64,000 nucleotides of DNA from Bacteroidales bacterium. GTDB lineage: Bacteria; Bacteroidota; Bacteroidia; Bacteroidales; Paludibacteraceae. The stretch spans positions 16,169 through 80,168 of the forward strand of contig JALFYY010000001.1 of NCBI GenBank assembly GCA_022783865.1. Reading direction: 5' to 3'. This document shows, piece by piece, positions 8,601 through 15,860 of this stretch. Made by a program: the position numbers and the translations under genes. A model generated the notes under the pieces. The model was not told where the DNA came from and did no database searches. It was given only the letters and a program-made list of their open reading frames with translations. Every line of letters begins with the position of its first letter. The first letter of the stretch is position 1.

Positions 8601-10097
8601 TGCGCAAAACTCAATCTTACCATTGCGACCAAAGACCCGTCGTTGCGCACACCGCTACAAACGTTCGGCGACCTGTCGGCATACCTGGCTATGTCGGTCC
8701 GTAAACTCCAAGTGAGCTACCGCACCACCAACTCGTTAGTATTGCCTGGCTTCAATCCGCAAGTCGGTTTCATGGGACAAGGCAAAGCGGGTGACAACCT
8801 CTACGCTCCGGGATTTGATTTCGCTTTCGGTTTTATTCCCGATGATTTCATCCAGCGGGCAAAAGACAATATGTGGCTATCGGGTGACACCACCGTTATC
8901 CAACCTGCCACACGCGCCCGCACCGCCGACTTTGACGGCAAACTGACCTTGGAGCCTTTCCCAGGATTCAAAATACAACTCAACAGCAAACGCTACGAAG
9001 CACAATCCACTTCCGTCATCTATTCATACGACCGCTTGCAGGAGAACATTACAGGTTCGTTCAATATCACGCAGATTGCCCTCCTCACAGCCTTCGACCG
9101 TATCGGAAAAGCAGAAGAGAACTATGCCACCAAGAGTTTCACACGCTTCTTGGAATACCGCAACATCATGGCGGAAAGGGTACAGGCACAATACGCAGGC
9201 ATACGATATCCCGATGCAGGGTTCTTGCAAGGGACACCCTTTGCCGGAAAAGAGTACGACACCAAGAACGGCACTGTATCGGCAGCGTCTGCCGATGTAT
9301 TGGTACCTGCTTTCTTGGCGGCTTACACAGGCAAGGACATCAACCGCATATCCGCTTCTCCTTTCTTGTCGCTCCTCCAAATGCTCCCCAACTGGAGCGT
9401 CACTTTCGACGGACTGACACGTATTCCGTGGGTCAAGGAACATTTCCGAAGCGTCAATCTTACTCACGCTTACACCTGCAAATACTCAGTCGGCAGCTAT
9501 GGCAGCTATTCCACTTGGGTACCTGCCGACGGCAACAACAAGATGGTAGGCTTCGTGCGTAATGTAGAGAACGAAACACCTATACCATCTTCCGCCTTCG
9601 ACATCTCGTCCGTAAGCATCAACGAACAGTTTGCACCGCTCATCGGACTCAATATCGCCATGAAGAATGCCATGACGGCAAAGGTAGAATACCGCAAGCA
9701 ACGCAATCTGCAACTCAATGTCAATGCCGTGCAACTCACAGAAGGTACTTCAGATGAGTTTGTGTTCGGCTTCGGCTATACCATCAAGGACTTCGATATC
9801 ATACTCAAACTCAAATCCGACAAGCAAAACAAAGTCAAGAACGACCTCAAACTCAATGTCGATGTCTCTTATAAAGACATCAAGACGCTCCTTAGGAAAG
9901 TGGAAGAGAACATCACGCAAGCTTCGTCGGGCAACAAAGTATTAGGTATCAAAGTGTCGGTTGACTACGTACTATCGTCCAAAATCAATCTGCAACTCTT
10001 CTACGACCACCAGAGTACCACTCCGCTTATATCCTCATCTTTCCCCGTCAAAGCGGACAATGTCGGTTTGAATATCAAACTGCTCCTCACGAGATAA
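2655..10097 (+). CDS. sprA: SprA/Sov, outer membrane pore of the type IX secretion system
   Basis: A very large outer membrane beta-barrel protein that forms the T9SS translocon through which cargo with C-terminal sorting domains leaves the periplasm. It has 2480 residues, close to P. gingivalis Sov and Flavobacterium SprA. The N-terminus MRHRLITILLSTLPLVLTAQ is a Sec signal peptide. The body is rich in alternating aromatic/hydrophobic strands (for example FNMNYNTESSFDFDQQNIKL and TGSYSVPFNRFGWFDW), and the sequence ends with barrel-like strands up to NVGLNIKLLLTR. The ATG is the base after the ruvA stop, so translation is probably coupled. The frame is intact with no interruption. The PorK-N and PorP partners lie 27-33 kb away at 37036-42864. 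Identification rests on size, gene order and overall sequence character; confidence is high. Confidence 0.95.
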   Translation: MRHRLITILLSTLPLVLTAQEVDSLAVRQRQDSITMAPTQVRQYGKEDYEQLTKPQSSLDLQDPENVVTEVEYQPETGYYILHTKVGDEDIATPYLMTAAEYQKYSEQQTMNRYWQEKIGEVEHNNEKKFDITDMKFNIGPADKIFGPGGVQLKTQGSAELLFGFKHQYIDNPALTKRARNNNIFDFDEKIQLNVNGKVGERLNFNMNYNTESSFDFDQQNIKLNYKGQEDDIIQAIEAGNVSLNLNSSLISGSQALFGVKTNLKFGKFTIEALLSQQNSESQSVSSKGGAQTTPFEVRADNYDENRHFFLSYYFRDHYEESMTQLPYITSGVTINRIEVWVTNKRGQYDQARNIVAFVDLGENATEHLNNSHWTPMAGATVPYNRANSLYNEITSINGVRDIQQTNAVLSGLSAYDIVGGVDYEKIESARLLSSNEYTLNASLGYISLRSALNQDEVLCVAYEYTYNGQVYQVGEFSTDAGENLSAPNALILKMLKSSNNAPLKKGKGTWDLMMKNIYSIGAMQMTQEKFELYVMYRNDSVGTELQYLSEGAIKNKQLLRVMNLDRLDQKNNPTPDGKFDYIEGYTALSSNGRIIFPVLEPFGSHLRKAIGNDAIADRYVFQELYDSTLIVASEMSEKNKFVLTGKYKGSAGNEIRLNAMNIPRGSVVVTAGGATLRENVDYTVDYMMGTVTILNQSILESGTNVDVKLENQSTFSMQRKSLMGTHMEYAFSKDFVVGGTLMHLSERPITTKVNTGNEPISNTIWGLNTSYKTEFMWLSNMFDKIPWITATAPSTFSVNAEFAHLIPGHTRDVGKTGTAYIDDFEATKTNIDIHYPNFWFLSSTPSDFEEAKLSNNIEYGKNRARLAWFVVDPIFGYPQTNTPQYIKDDLETLSDHRTRIIYEQEIYPNKEVLANEDTRLAVMNLSYYPQERGPYNIVADEVGTDGLLTNPQQRWGGMMRRLDNTDFETSNIEYIEFWMMDPFLTNADPTYEGGDLYFNLGDISEDILKDGKKSFEHGLPISDTDENTDKTVWGRIPRTTSTVTAFANEAGARQYQDVGLNGLSSAQELLFEYDGKQPYADYVSTLRGKVDGAVLAQWQTDPFSPLNDPAGDNYHYYRGTDWDEQQTTVLDRYKYFNGTEGNSPSTENSRESYGTASTLIPDIEDINNDNTLNEYEKYYQYRIQLRRGMMEVGMQHITEKLVTTVSLPNGKKEEVTWYQFKIPIREYDSRVGSIRNFKSIRFIRMYLTGFKQETFLRLASLDLVRGEWRSYTKELYPLDKVPTTSASMDVEAVNIEENASRTPVNYVLPPGISRQTDPGQAQLIAQNEQAMVLRVRDLSPDDAKAVYKNATYDMRNYKRLQMFIHAEAIKDDPDLSDGELACFIRLGSDLKNNYYEYEIPLHLTPEGLYNNDNAADRRKVWPEENMFDFPFKVLTDAKVARNKAKRTGTGNVSNNTPYIIYDDASGKPDNRITVMGNPTLGEVNSIMIGIRNKSNHTVSGEVWVNELRMSEFDEEGGVAAMANMALGISDIGQVNVAGRLETAGYGSIESNVLNRNMENAYQISVSAALEAGRLFPEKAKLQIPLYVTYTNETLSPEYDPFDTDVKLEETLSTYETKAERDSVRQLSTTVQESTNFSVTNAKVNIKSKKRDMFYDPANFSISYSRSEQNQHTPEMEKDLIKEDKGSFTYAYNFNPKPWEPFKDAKKVEKLKWIKELNLYYLPQSWSFTTDMQRSFTHMKMRDFSGDGSAISPLEQDLTFSKDWMWNRNVDIKYDLTKNLKFSFQSTMNSTVDETYYTPEIIKDYAFTNDYYEAWKDTVMRSLRTMGSPYAYQQVFTGSYSVPFNRFGWFDWITANGSYNATYSWNRTATSANQEVDLGNTVSSVQAWQADGSMNFESLYNKSKYLKSVNQRFSGRANARKRFRTKTYTQTIVAKADSTITITHRLGSESLTVEATDENGKAVSVKFKPDGGTKILLTPKKDCAKLNLTIATKDPSLRTPLQTFGDLSAYLAMSVRKLQVSYRTTNSLVLPGFNPQVGFMGQGKAGDNLYAPGFDFAFGFIPDDFIQRAKDNMWLSGDTTVIQPATRARTADFDGKLTLEPFPGFKIQLNSKRYEAQSTSVIYSYDRLQENITGSFNITQIALLTAFDRIGKAEENYATKSFTRFLEYRNIMAERVQAQYAGIRYPDAGFLQGTPFAGKEYDTKNGTVSAASADVLVPAFLAAYTGKDINRISASPFLSLLQMLPNWSVTFDGLTRIPWVKEHFRSVNLTHAYTCKYSVGSYGSYSTWVPADGNNKMVGFVRNVENETPIPSSAFDISSVSINEQFAPLIGLNIAMKNAMTAKVEYRKQRNLQLNVNAVQLTEGTSDEFVFGFGYTIKDFDIILKLKSDKQNKVKNDLKLNVDVSYKDIKTLLRKVEENITQASSGNKVLGIKVSVDYVLSSKINLQLFYDHQSTTPLISSSFPVKADNVGLNIKLLLTR

Positions 10098-10245
10098 GGA
10101 CTTTACGATTGGAGATAGCGTAAGGACAATGGACAAAAGACCAATTGCCTTTGCATGGTTTCCGCATAGAACAATCATCTGTTCATCATTGCATCATCAG
10201 CAATCATATCCGAATGTTGAGGATTTGAGGTGCTTATCGCTTTGC

Positions 10246-10278
10246 TATCCCTAAGGTATCCCTAAAGTATCCCTAAAG
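10246..10278. repeat. 3 x 11-bp array, TATCCCTAAAG
   Basis: The units are TATCCCTAAGG, TATCCCTAAAG and TATCCCTAAAG. The same 33 bp, with the same order of the variant first unit, is found at 32860-32892. Confidence 0.85.
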
Positions 10279-10391
10279 GAAAGTATATACAAAATCAGCG
10301 AGACGAAAGCAACGGGGAATCGGTATCTTTTCACGATATGATCGCCATCTTATCAGATGCTTATAATAATCCTACAATGATCTTACGTAAT

Positions 10392-10413
10392 GCTACGGGT
10401 GTGCTACGGGAGT
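10392..10413. repeat. 2 x 11-bp array, GCTACGGGTGT/GCTACGGGAGT
   Basis: Two adjacent 11-bp units differing at one base. Similar units occur at 1806-1849 and a single copy (GCTACGGGAGT) near 32709. Confidence 0.6.
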
Positions 10414-10477
10414 TGGTAGCACGATGAGAGCTTATTCTTTGCTCTTGGATAGCATATCGGTAGCGTAAGGGGTGCTG

Positions 10478-10532
10478 AATCACCAAGTAATCACCAAGTA
10501 ATCACCAAATAATCACCAAATAATCACCAAAT
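10478..10532. repeat. 5 x 11-bp array, AATCACCAAGT/AATCACCAAAT
   Basis: Five head-to-tail 11-bp units: two AATCACCAAGT then three AATCACCAAAT, preceded by GGGGTGCTG. The same unit family, with the same GCTG left flank in most cases, is found at 18601-18644, 32795-32827 and, inverted, 45872-45915. Confidence 0.9.
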
Positions 10533-10673
10533 AACGGAAGGTAGGTGAGCCGAAGGAGTAAGGGCAAAAGACAAAAGCCCCATTACTGAAAGGCTAATCG
10601 TCACAGGCAGACAAGACGCCTGCGCTCCGACAACAAACCAACACAATCGGCACAACCCTTTTTAGATTGCTTT

Positions 10674-10700
10674 CAGACGAGGCATACCTCGTCTCTACAA
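10674..10700. repeat. GTCTCTACA hairpin repeat, copy 1
   Basis: CAGACGAGG, loop CATA, CCTCGTCTCTACAA. The stem AGACGAGG/CCTCGTCT is 8 bp. Member of a dispersed family with a constant CGTCTCTACA right arm and varying stem bases. Confidence 0.8.
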
Positions 10701-10729
10701 TTATTCAGTCAGTCAATTACTCTGTTATT

Positions 10730-10756
10730 CAGACGGGGCACGCCCCGTCTCTACAA
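10730..10756. repeat. GTCTCTACA hairpin repeat, copy 2
   Basis: CAGACGGGGCACGCCCCGTC followed by TCTACAA. The GC-rich stem has 8-9 bp and a two-base loop. The core is identical to the copies at 29031-29053 and 33107-33130. Confidence 0.85.
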
Positions 10757-10770
10757 TATACTGTTGAAGA

Positions 10771-10798
10771 TTTAGACGCAATCAACCGCATCTCTACA
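10771..10798. repeat. GTCTCTACA hairpin repeat, diverged copy 3
   Basis: TTTAGACGC then ATCAACC then GCATCTCTACA. The stem AGACGC/GCATCT has one C-A mismatch. It keeps the TCTCTACA arm. Confidence 0.6.
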
Positions 10799-10986
10799 CA
10801 GTATTGCCGGGACGACCGGCAGACCTGACAAATTCAGCACAGAGTCAGTGACAGCAACGGCAACCAATTGCACCATTCTTCCACAGAATTGTCCTATTCT
10901 TCCGAAAACACAAGCGAGCAGACAGTCTGGCACTCTGTTTGAAAAATGAACCGCGAACTTGTTGTAAATATAAACAAACACACATT

Positions 10987-12426
10987 ATGAAGAAGAAAAC
11001 AGCATTAAGCATTTGTCTGATTATCGCCACACTGACACTCGGAGCACAGACACATCTGACGCTCGAAGGCTGTCGCGACCTTGCCCTACAAGGCAACAAA
11101 CAGGCACAAATCGACAAAGAGAACCTTGCCGCGGCACAAGACCTGAGAAAAGCCGCACTCGCACGCTATTTCCCGAAAGTATCCGCCAACGGCGCATACG
11201 TATGGAGCCAGAACAATCTGTACCTGATTTCCGATGAAGCCAGGCTGCCTTTCGGGACAATGAATCCTGACGGGAGTTTCAGTTTCAACGAGAACATTAT
11301 CCAGACCTATTTCCCTGATCTGGACAAGAGACTGAGTGACTGGTTCGCCCAAGAGTACAAGAAACTTTACGAAGATTCAGAATTAGACTTCGAGCATGTT
11401 TTTGTAGGCGAAGTAGGCGTCACGCAGCCCATTTTCACCGGCGGCCGTATCACACAGCTCTACAAGATTGCCAAAGCCGGAGAAGAGATTGCCGGCATAC
11501 AGCAAAGCGAACATAACGAGGAGTTGATAGTAAAGACGGACGAAGCCTACTGGAGAGTGGTGTCGGTCAGTGCGAAATATCAATTGGCAGACCGCTTTTG
11601 CCATATGCTCCAGAAAGTGAAAGACGACCTTGAAGCCGCCGTAGCAGAAGGCACTTCCACACAGTCGGAGTTACTACAAATCAGCGTCAAGCTGAACGAA
11701 GCCGAGATAAGCCGCATGAAAGCGGAGAACGGATTGCGTCTGTCGAAAATGGCACTCTGCCAGTTGTGCGGACTGCCCCTTGACACGGACATCCTATTGG
11801 ACGATTCACATCTTGAGGACGTGGTACTTGATATCCCCACAACCGATACAGAGGCGATAATAAGCCGCCGTCACGAAGTGCAGATGCTGGCACAGGCGAG
11901 CAAGATGGCACAAGCGGGCGTACGCTTGACAGCATCGCAACTGATGCCCACCATCGTTGCCAATGCCAATTATATCACTACCAACCCGAACTTATACAAC
12001 GGTTACCAGAATACGTTCGGAGGCTCGTTCCATGCAGGAGTAGCAGTGAATATCCCTATTGCGCATGCCGACGACATTCTGGCTGTGAAAGCCGCCAAAC
12101 ACAAAGCCCGCACCATCGCCCTGCAAGAAGAGAATGCACGCGAAATGCTCGCCTTGCAGATTTGCCAGACCACCCAGCAATTGGAAGAAGCCAACCGCAA
12201 ACTGGCAGCTGCCGGTTCTGCCATCAAGCACGCAGAAGAGAACCTGAAACTGGCAGAAGCGGGATTTGAAGAAGGTATGATTACTTCCACCGAACTGCTC
12301 GGCGCACAAACGGCATGGCTCAAAGCCTACTCAGAAAAGATAGACGCCGCCATCGATGTCCGTCTGTATGAAGTATATTTACTCAAAAACACAGGCACAC
12401 TCGCTTATAACTCCACAACCCATTAA
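10987..12426 (+). CDS. TolC-family outer membrane efflux protein
   Basis: The outer membrane channel of a tripartite exporter. It has 479 residues from the ATG at 10987 (MKKKTALSICLIIATLTLGAQ, a Sec signal peptide); an in-frame ATG at 10939 would put a hydrophilic tail before that signal. Two long alpha-helical repeats typical of the OEP fold can be seen: LEGCRDLALQGNKQAQIDKE near the start and a second Gln/Ala/Glu-rich helix pair toward the end (LQICQTTQQLEEANRKLAAA and onward), with ITSTELLGAQTAWLKAYSEK as a typical closing helix. It is followed after 30 nt by the periplasmic adaptor and then two ABC-2 permeases, so it is the first gene of an export operon. The substrate is unknown. Confidence 0.92.
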   Translation: MKKKTALSICLIIATLTLGAQTHLTLEGCRDLALQGNKQAQIDKENLAAAQDLRKAALARYFPKVSANGAYVWSQNNLYLISDEARLPFGTMNPDGSFSFNENIIQTYFPDLDKRLSDWFAQEYKKLYEDSELDFEHVFVGEVGVTQPIFTGGRITQLYKIAKAGEEIAGIQQSEHNEELIVKTDEAYWRVVSVSAKYQLADRFCHMLQKVKDDLEAAVAEGTSTQSELLQISVKLNEAEISRMKAENGLRLSKMALCQLCGLPLDTDILLDDSHLEDVVLDIPTTDTEAIISRRHEVQMLAQASKMAQAGVRLTASQLMPTIVANANYITTNPNLYNGYQNTFGGSFHAGVAVNIPIAHADDILAVKAAKHKARTIALQEENAREMLALQICQTTQQLEEANRKLAAAGSAIKHAEENLKLAEAGFEEGMITSTELLGAQTAWLKAYSEKIDAAIDVRLYEVYLLKNTGTLAYNSTTH

Positions 12427-12456
12427 CAACAAACACTCTAAAACATCAATCACACT

Positions 12457-13461
12457 ATGGATAGTAAAAACAAAAAGCACAACTTGCTTATCGGACTGAT
12501 TGCCCTGGTTGCAGTCATAGTTATTGTAGGTGTAACCGGTATTCTTGCTCTCCGCCCAGAACCGGTAGTCATCACGGGCGAAGCCGAAGCCACCGAATAC
12601 CGCGTATCGGGCAAAGTACCCGGCCGTATAGAAATATTCTTTGCCGAGGAAGGAGACCGTGTAGAAAAAGGCGACACACTCGTATTCATCGACAGTCCGG
12701 AAGTGCGTGCCAAATTAGCACAAGCCCGTGCAGCCAGAGCCGCCGCAGCCGCACAAGACACCAAAGCACAAAACGGTGCGCAAGCAGAACAGATACAAGG
12801 TGCTTACGAACTATATCAGAAAGCAATGGTTGGCGAAGACATTATGCACAAATCGTACAACCGAGTAAAGAACCTCTACGAAAAGGGCGTTGTCTCTGCT
12901 CAGAAGAAAGACGAGGTAGAAGCCCAGTACAAAGCTGCCGTAGCCACCACGAAAGCCGCCAAAAGTCAATACGAGATGGCAAAGAAAGGAGCCCGAAGCG
13001 AAGACAAAGAAGCCGCCGCTGCCTTGGTAGCCCGTGCCGACGGCGCTATCAGCGAGGTGGAAGCCTACTTGTCGGAACTATATTTGGTGGCTCCTGCCGA
13101 CGGCGAAATCACCACCCGTTTCCCTAAGGTAGGCGAACTGGTGGGCAGCGGTTCACCCATTATGAGTATCACCGACTTGAATGACATGTGGCTCACTTTC
13201 TCCGTGCGTGAAGACATGTTACCCGATTTGACCATCGGCACGGTTATTAACTTCAGCGTGCCGGCACTCGGAAACAATACGTATCAAGCCAAAATTACAT
13301 TCATGCAAGCCCGTGCTTCGTATGCGACATGGCGTGCCACCAAAGCCACAGGACAATTTGACGCCAAGACTTTCGAGGTGAAAGCCAGACCGACAACCAA
13401 CGTACCGAACTTACGTCCCGGCATGACAGTAATCATGCACACAAACAACAGTGCTCTATGA
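12457..13461 (+). CDS. HlyD/EmrA-like periplasmic adaptor (membrane fusion protein)
   Basis: This protein links an inner membrane transporter to the TolC-like channel. It has 334 residues: a single N-terminal membrane helix (LIGLIALVAVIVIVGVTGIL, about 10-30), a first barrel-sandwich half (VSGKVPGRIEIFFAEEGDRV), a long Ala/Lys/Glu coiled-coil hairpin (about 85-190), the returning lipoyl half (LYLVAPADGEITTRFPKVGE) and a beta-barrel domain to the C-terminus (LRPGMTVIMH). The organisation resembles the YhiI/YbhG type that pairs with ABC-2 permeases. The stop overlaps the next start by 4 bp (ATGA at 13458-13461), so translation is coupled to the first permease. Confidence 0.93.
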   Translation: MDSKNKKHNLLIGLIALVAVIVIVGVTGILALRPEPVVITGEAEATEYRVSGKVPGRIEIFFAEEGDRVEKGDTLVFIDSPEVRAKLAQARAARAAAAAQDTKAQNGAQAEQIQGAYELYQKAMVGEDIMHKSYNRVKNLYEKGVVSAQKKDEVEAQYKAAVATTKAAKSQYEMAKKGARSEDKEAAAALVARADGAISEVEAYLSELYLVAPADGEITTRFPKVGELVGSGSPIMSITDLNDMWLTFSVREDMLPDLTIGTVINFSVPALGNNTYQAKITFMQARASYATWRATKATGQFDAKTFEVKARPTTNVPNLRPGMTVIMHTNNSAL

Positions 13462-14621
13462 AACAGCTGATTGCCGTATTCAGGAGAGAAGTGCGGCAGA
13501 TGACAGCCCGCCCTATCTACCTTGTTTCATCGGTGATAGTAACGGTATTTGCCTGCATTTTCTTCCTGACGCTCATGAACGAGGGCGTGCCGCAAAAACT
13601 GCCTATCGGCATTGTGGACCACGACCATACCACTATCTCGCGCATGTTACGCCGCGAGATAGATGCCGGTCAAGGCGTGGAGGTGATTGCCGAATATATG
13701 AATTTCACAGAAGCCCGCCAAGCCATGCAGCGTGGGGAGATATATGCCTTTGTGGAGTTGCCGGAACAGATGTACAGCGACATGCTTGCCATGAAACGCC
13801 CGACAGTAACGGTCTATGCCAACGATGCTTATCTATTAGGCGGAATGTTGTCGTACAAACAACTAATGACCATGGTGAACCTTGCTTCGGGTGCCATGCA
13901 GCGCGAAGTAATGCGAGGAAGGGGTATGCGCGACGGCGACATTATGCCATTGATACAGCCGGTAGTGATTGACAACCACATGCTTGGCAATCCATGGGCA
14001 AACTACCCCATCTATCTTGCTACCACCATTCTGCCCGGCATATTAGGATTGATGGTGCTGACACTCTGTGCCTTTGCCATTACCCACGAAATCAAAGTAG
14101 GCACTTCCGAAGAATGGATGGAGACGGCAGGCGGCAATATATTTACAGCTATTTCAGGGAAAATGCTGCCCTATACGATATTGTTCACCCTCTTAGGTTG
14201 GATAGTGAACATCGTATTGTTCGGCTTCATGCACTTCCCGATGAACGGCAGTTTTGCCTTTCTGTGCCTCGCCACCCTGGTTTATGTGGCAGCTATGCAG
14301 GCGGCAGCGGTAGTAGTGACATCGTTAGTACCAGTTCCGCGTATGGCCATATGCCTTTGCGTACTATACGGCGTATTGGCATTCTCGCTATCAGGTTTCA
14401 CCTATCCCGTAGAGTCGATGAAGCCGGCATTTCAGGCATGGAGCTATTTGGTTCCGCTCCGGTATTACTACCTCATCACCGTTGACCAAATGCTGATGGG
14501 AGTAAGCGTTGCCAAATCGTGCCTTTGGCTCGCACTGATGGGTGCTGCAATGTTGCTTCCTTTGCCACTTGCCAAACGACTGAGAAACGCACTGCTCTAC
14601 CATAACTATCCCGATGATTAA
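13458..14621 (+). CDS. ABC-2 type transporter permease, first copy
   Basis: An inner membrane permease of the YhhJ/YbhR type, 387 residues. One membrane helix near the N-terminus (about 20-40) is followed by a large periplasmic domain (IVDHDHTTISRMLRREIDAG and onward). Then come five hydrophobic segments in the C-terminal half, including the ABC-2 family stretch around GFTYPVESMKPAFQAWSYLV and RYYYLITVDQMLMG. It overlaps the adaptor gene by 4 bp and is followed after 12 nt by a second permease of the same type, so the pair may form a heterodimer. No nucleotide-binding subunit is encoded in this operon, which is odd for an ABC system. Confidence 0.92.
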   Translation: MKQLIAVFRREVRQMTARPIYLVSSVIVTVFACIFFLTLMNEGVPQKLPIGIVDHDHTTISRMLRREIDAGQGVEVIAEYMNFTEARQAMQRGEIYAFVELPEQMYSDMLAMKRPTVTVYANDAYLLGGMLSYKQLMTMVNLASGAMQREVMRGRGMRDGDIMPLIQPVVIDNHMLGNPWANYPIYLATTILPGILGLMVLTLCAFAITHEIKVGTSEEWMETAGGNIFTAISGKMLPYTILFTLLGWIVNIVLFGFMHFPMNGSFAFLCLATLVYVAAMQAAAVVVTSLVPVPRMAICLCVLYGVLAFSLSGFTYPVESMKPAFQAWSYLVPLRYYYLITVDQMLMGVSVAKSCLWLALMGAAMLLPLPLAKRLRNALLYHNYPDD

Positions 14622-14633
14622 AAAGACGCCAGT

Positions 14634-15860
14634 ATGAAACATTATCCATTAGCCACAAGGCTACTCTATAAGGCAGAAGACGTATGGTATATCTTTGTGC
14701 AGGAGTTGCACAGTATCTTCCACGACAAAGGTGTACTCATCATCTTCTTTTTGGCAGGATTGGTTTATCCGATCCTCTATCCACTACTCTACGACAAAGA
14801 AGTAATCATTGATATGCCGATTGCCGTAGTGGACGACTCACAGACGCAACACAGCAGAGAATATATCCGCAAACTGGACGCTACACGCGAAGTCAAAGTT
14901 GCTTATAAATGTCTGAACATGAAGGAAGCAGAGGACCTGTACCACAGAAGAAAGGTACACGGCATTGTCTATTTCCCCAACGACTTTGAAACCCAACTAC
15001 AGACTTTGCACGGACAAACCTACGTATCTATCTACTGCGACATGTCGTCGTTTCTCTACTACAAGAACATGCAGATAGCCAACAACTTCGTTATGCTGGA
15101 CGAGCACCACGGCATACAACTGCGACGCTACGAGATGACCGGCAAAACAGGTGAAACAGCCGAGTTACTGACCCAACCGCTGAAATACGAAGAAGCGTTT
15201 CTTTATAATATAGGTGGCGGATTCGCCTCATTCCTGCTCCCTGCCATCCTCATACTGATTCTGCACCAGACACTGTTCTTCGGTGTAGGAATGCTGGCAG
15301 GTACAGCAAGAGAACGCAACGGCGAACTGTTCTACATAGAAGGACGAAAAGAGGAACGCAGTACACTCCGTATCGTATTGGGCAAAGGGTTCGCCTATTT
15401 TATTCTCTATTTTGCCCTTGCCGCCTATACGTTGGGACTGATTCCGCGATTGTTCAACCTGCCGCATATCGGTACGTTTGCAGATGTAATGAAGTTCATG
15501 GTACCTTTCTTATTGGCAGCTACTTTCTTTGCCATTACCATTTCTGTCTTTGTACGGGAACGTGAAACGGGATTGATTACGATGGTATTCTTTACCGTGA
15601 TCTTACTTTTCCTCGCCGGATTCAGTTGGCCGGCAAGCAATGTGCCTGTATTTTGGCATTATATTGCCCAACTATTCCCCACCACCTTTGGTATCAACGG
15701 ATATATACACATCAACAGCATGGGAGCCACATTGGCAGAAACCAGACACGAGTATATGGCGCTATGGATACAGGCCGGAGCGTATTTCCTCAGTGCTTGT
15801 CTGAGCCTCAGGCTATCCTCGTATATCCATAGCAGGCTTCAGCGCAAAGCTACGGCTTGA
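14634..15860 (+). CDS. ABC-2 type transporter permease, second copy
   Basis: Second inner membrane permease of the operon, 408 residues, with the same layout as its neighbour: one N-terminal membrane helix (GVLIIFFLAGLVYPILYPLL), a periplasmic domain starting IAVVDDSQTQHSREYIRKLD, and a block of membrane helices in the C-terminal half ending near a conserved-looking FSWPASNVPVFWHYIAQLFP. The last 22 bp overlap the convergent AraC-family gene (15839-16762). That convergent overlap suggests, but does not prove, that the AraC protein controls this exporter. Confidence 0.92.
   Translation: MKHYPLATRLLYKAEDVWYIFVQELHSIFHDKGVLIIFFLAGLVYPILYPLLYDKEVIIDMPIAVVDDSQTQHSREYIRKLDATREVKVAYKCLNMKEAEDLYHRRKVHGIVYFPNDFETQLQTLHGQTYVSIYCDMSSFLYYKNMQIANNFVMLDEHHGIQLRRYEMTGKTGETAELLTQPLKYEEAFLYNIGGGFASFLLPAILILILHQTLFFGVGMLAGTARERNGELFYIEGRKEERSTLRIVLGKGFAYFILYFALAAYTLGLIPRLFNLPHIGTFADVMKFMVPFLLAATFFAITISVFVRERETGLITMVFFTVILLFLAGFSWPASNVPVFWHYIAQLFPTTFGINGYIHINSMGATLAETRHEYMALWIQAGAYFLSACLSLRLSSYIHSRLQRKATA

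Larger units (their letters stand above)
10098..10986. other. 889-bp intergenic region packed with short repeats
   Basis: There is no credible gene. Reading left to right it holds a 3x11-bp TATCCCTAAAG array (10246-10278), two GCTACGGG units of 11 bp (10392-10413), a 5x11-bp AATCACCAAGT/AATCACCAAAT array (10478-10532), a lone segment with GACGCCTGCGCTCCGACA (about 10614-10631) and three copies of the GTCTCTACA hairpin family (10674-10798). No -7 box was found just ahead of the tolC-like gene, so its promoter is unassigned. Confidence 0.7.

Noticed and set aside
10478..10532. CRISPR array
   Set aside because: The 11-bp units are directly adjacent with no spacers and no cas genes occur in the window.
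10098..10986. Insertion sequence remnant
   Set aside because: No transposase fragment or target duplication was found; the repeats are short tandem or hairpin elements.
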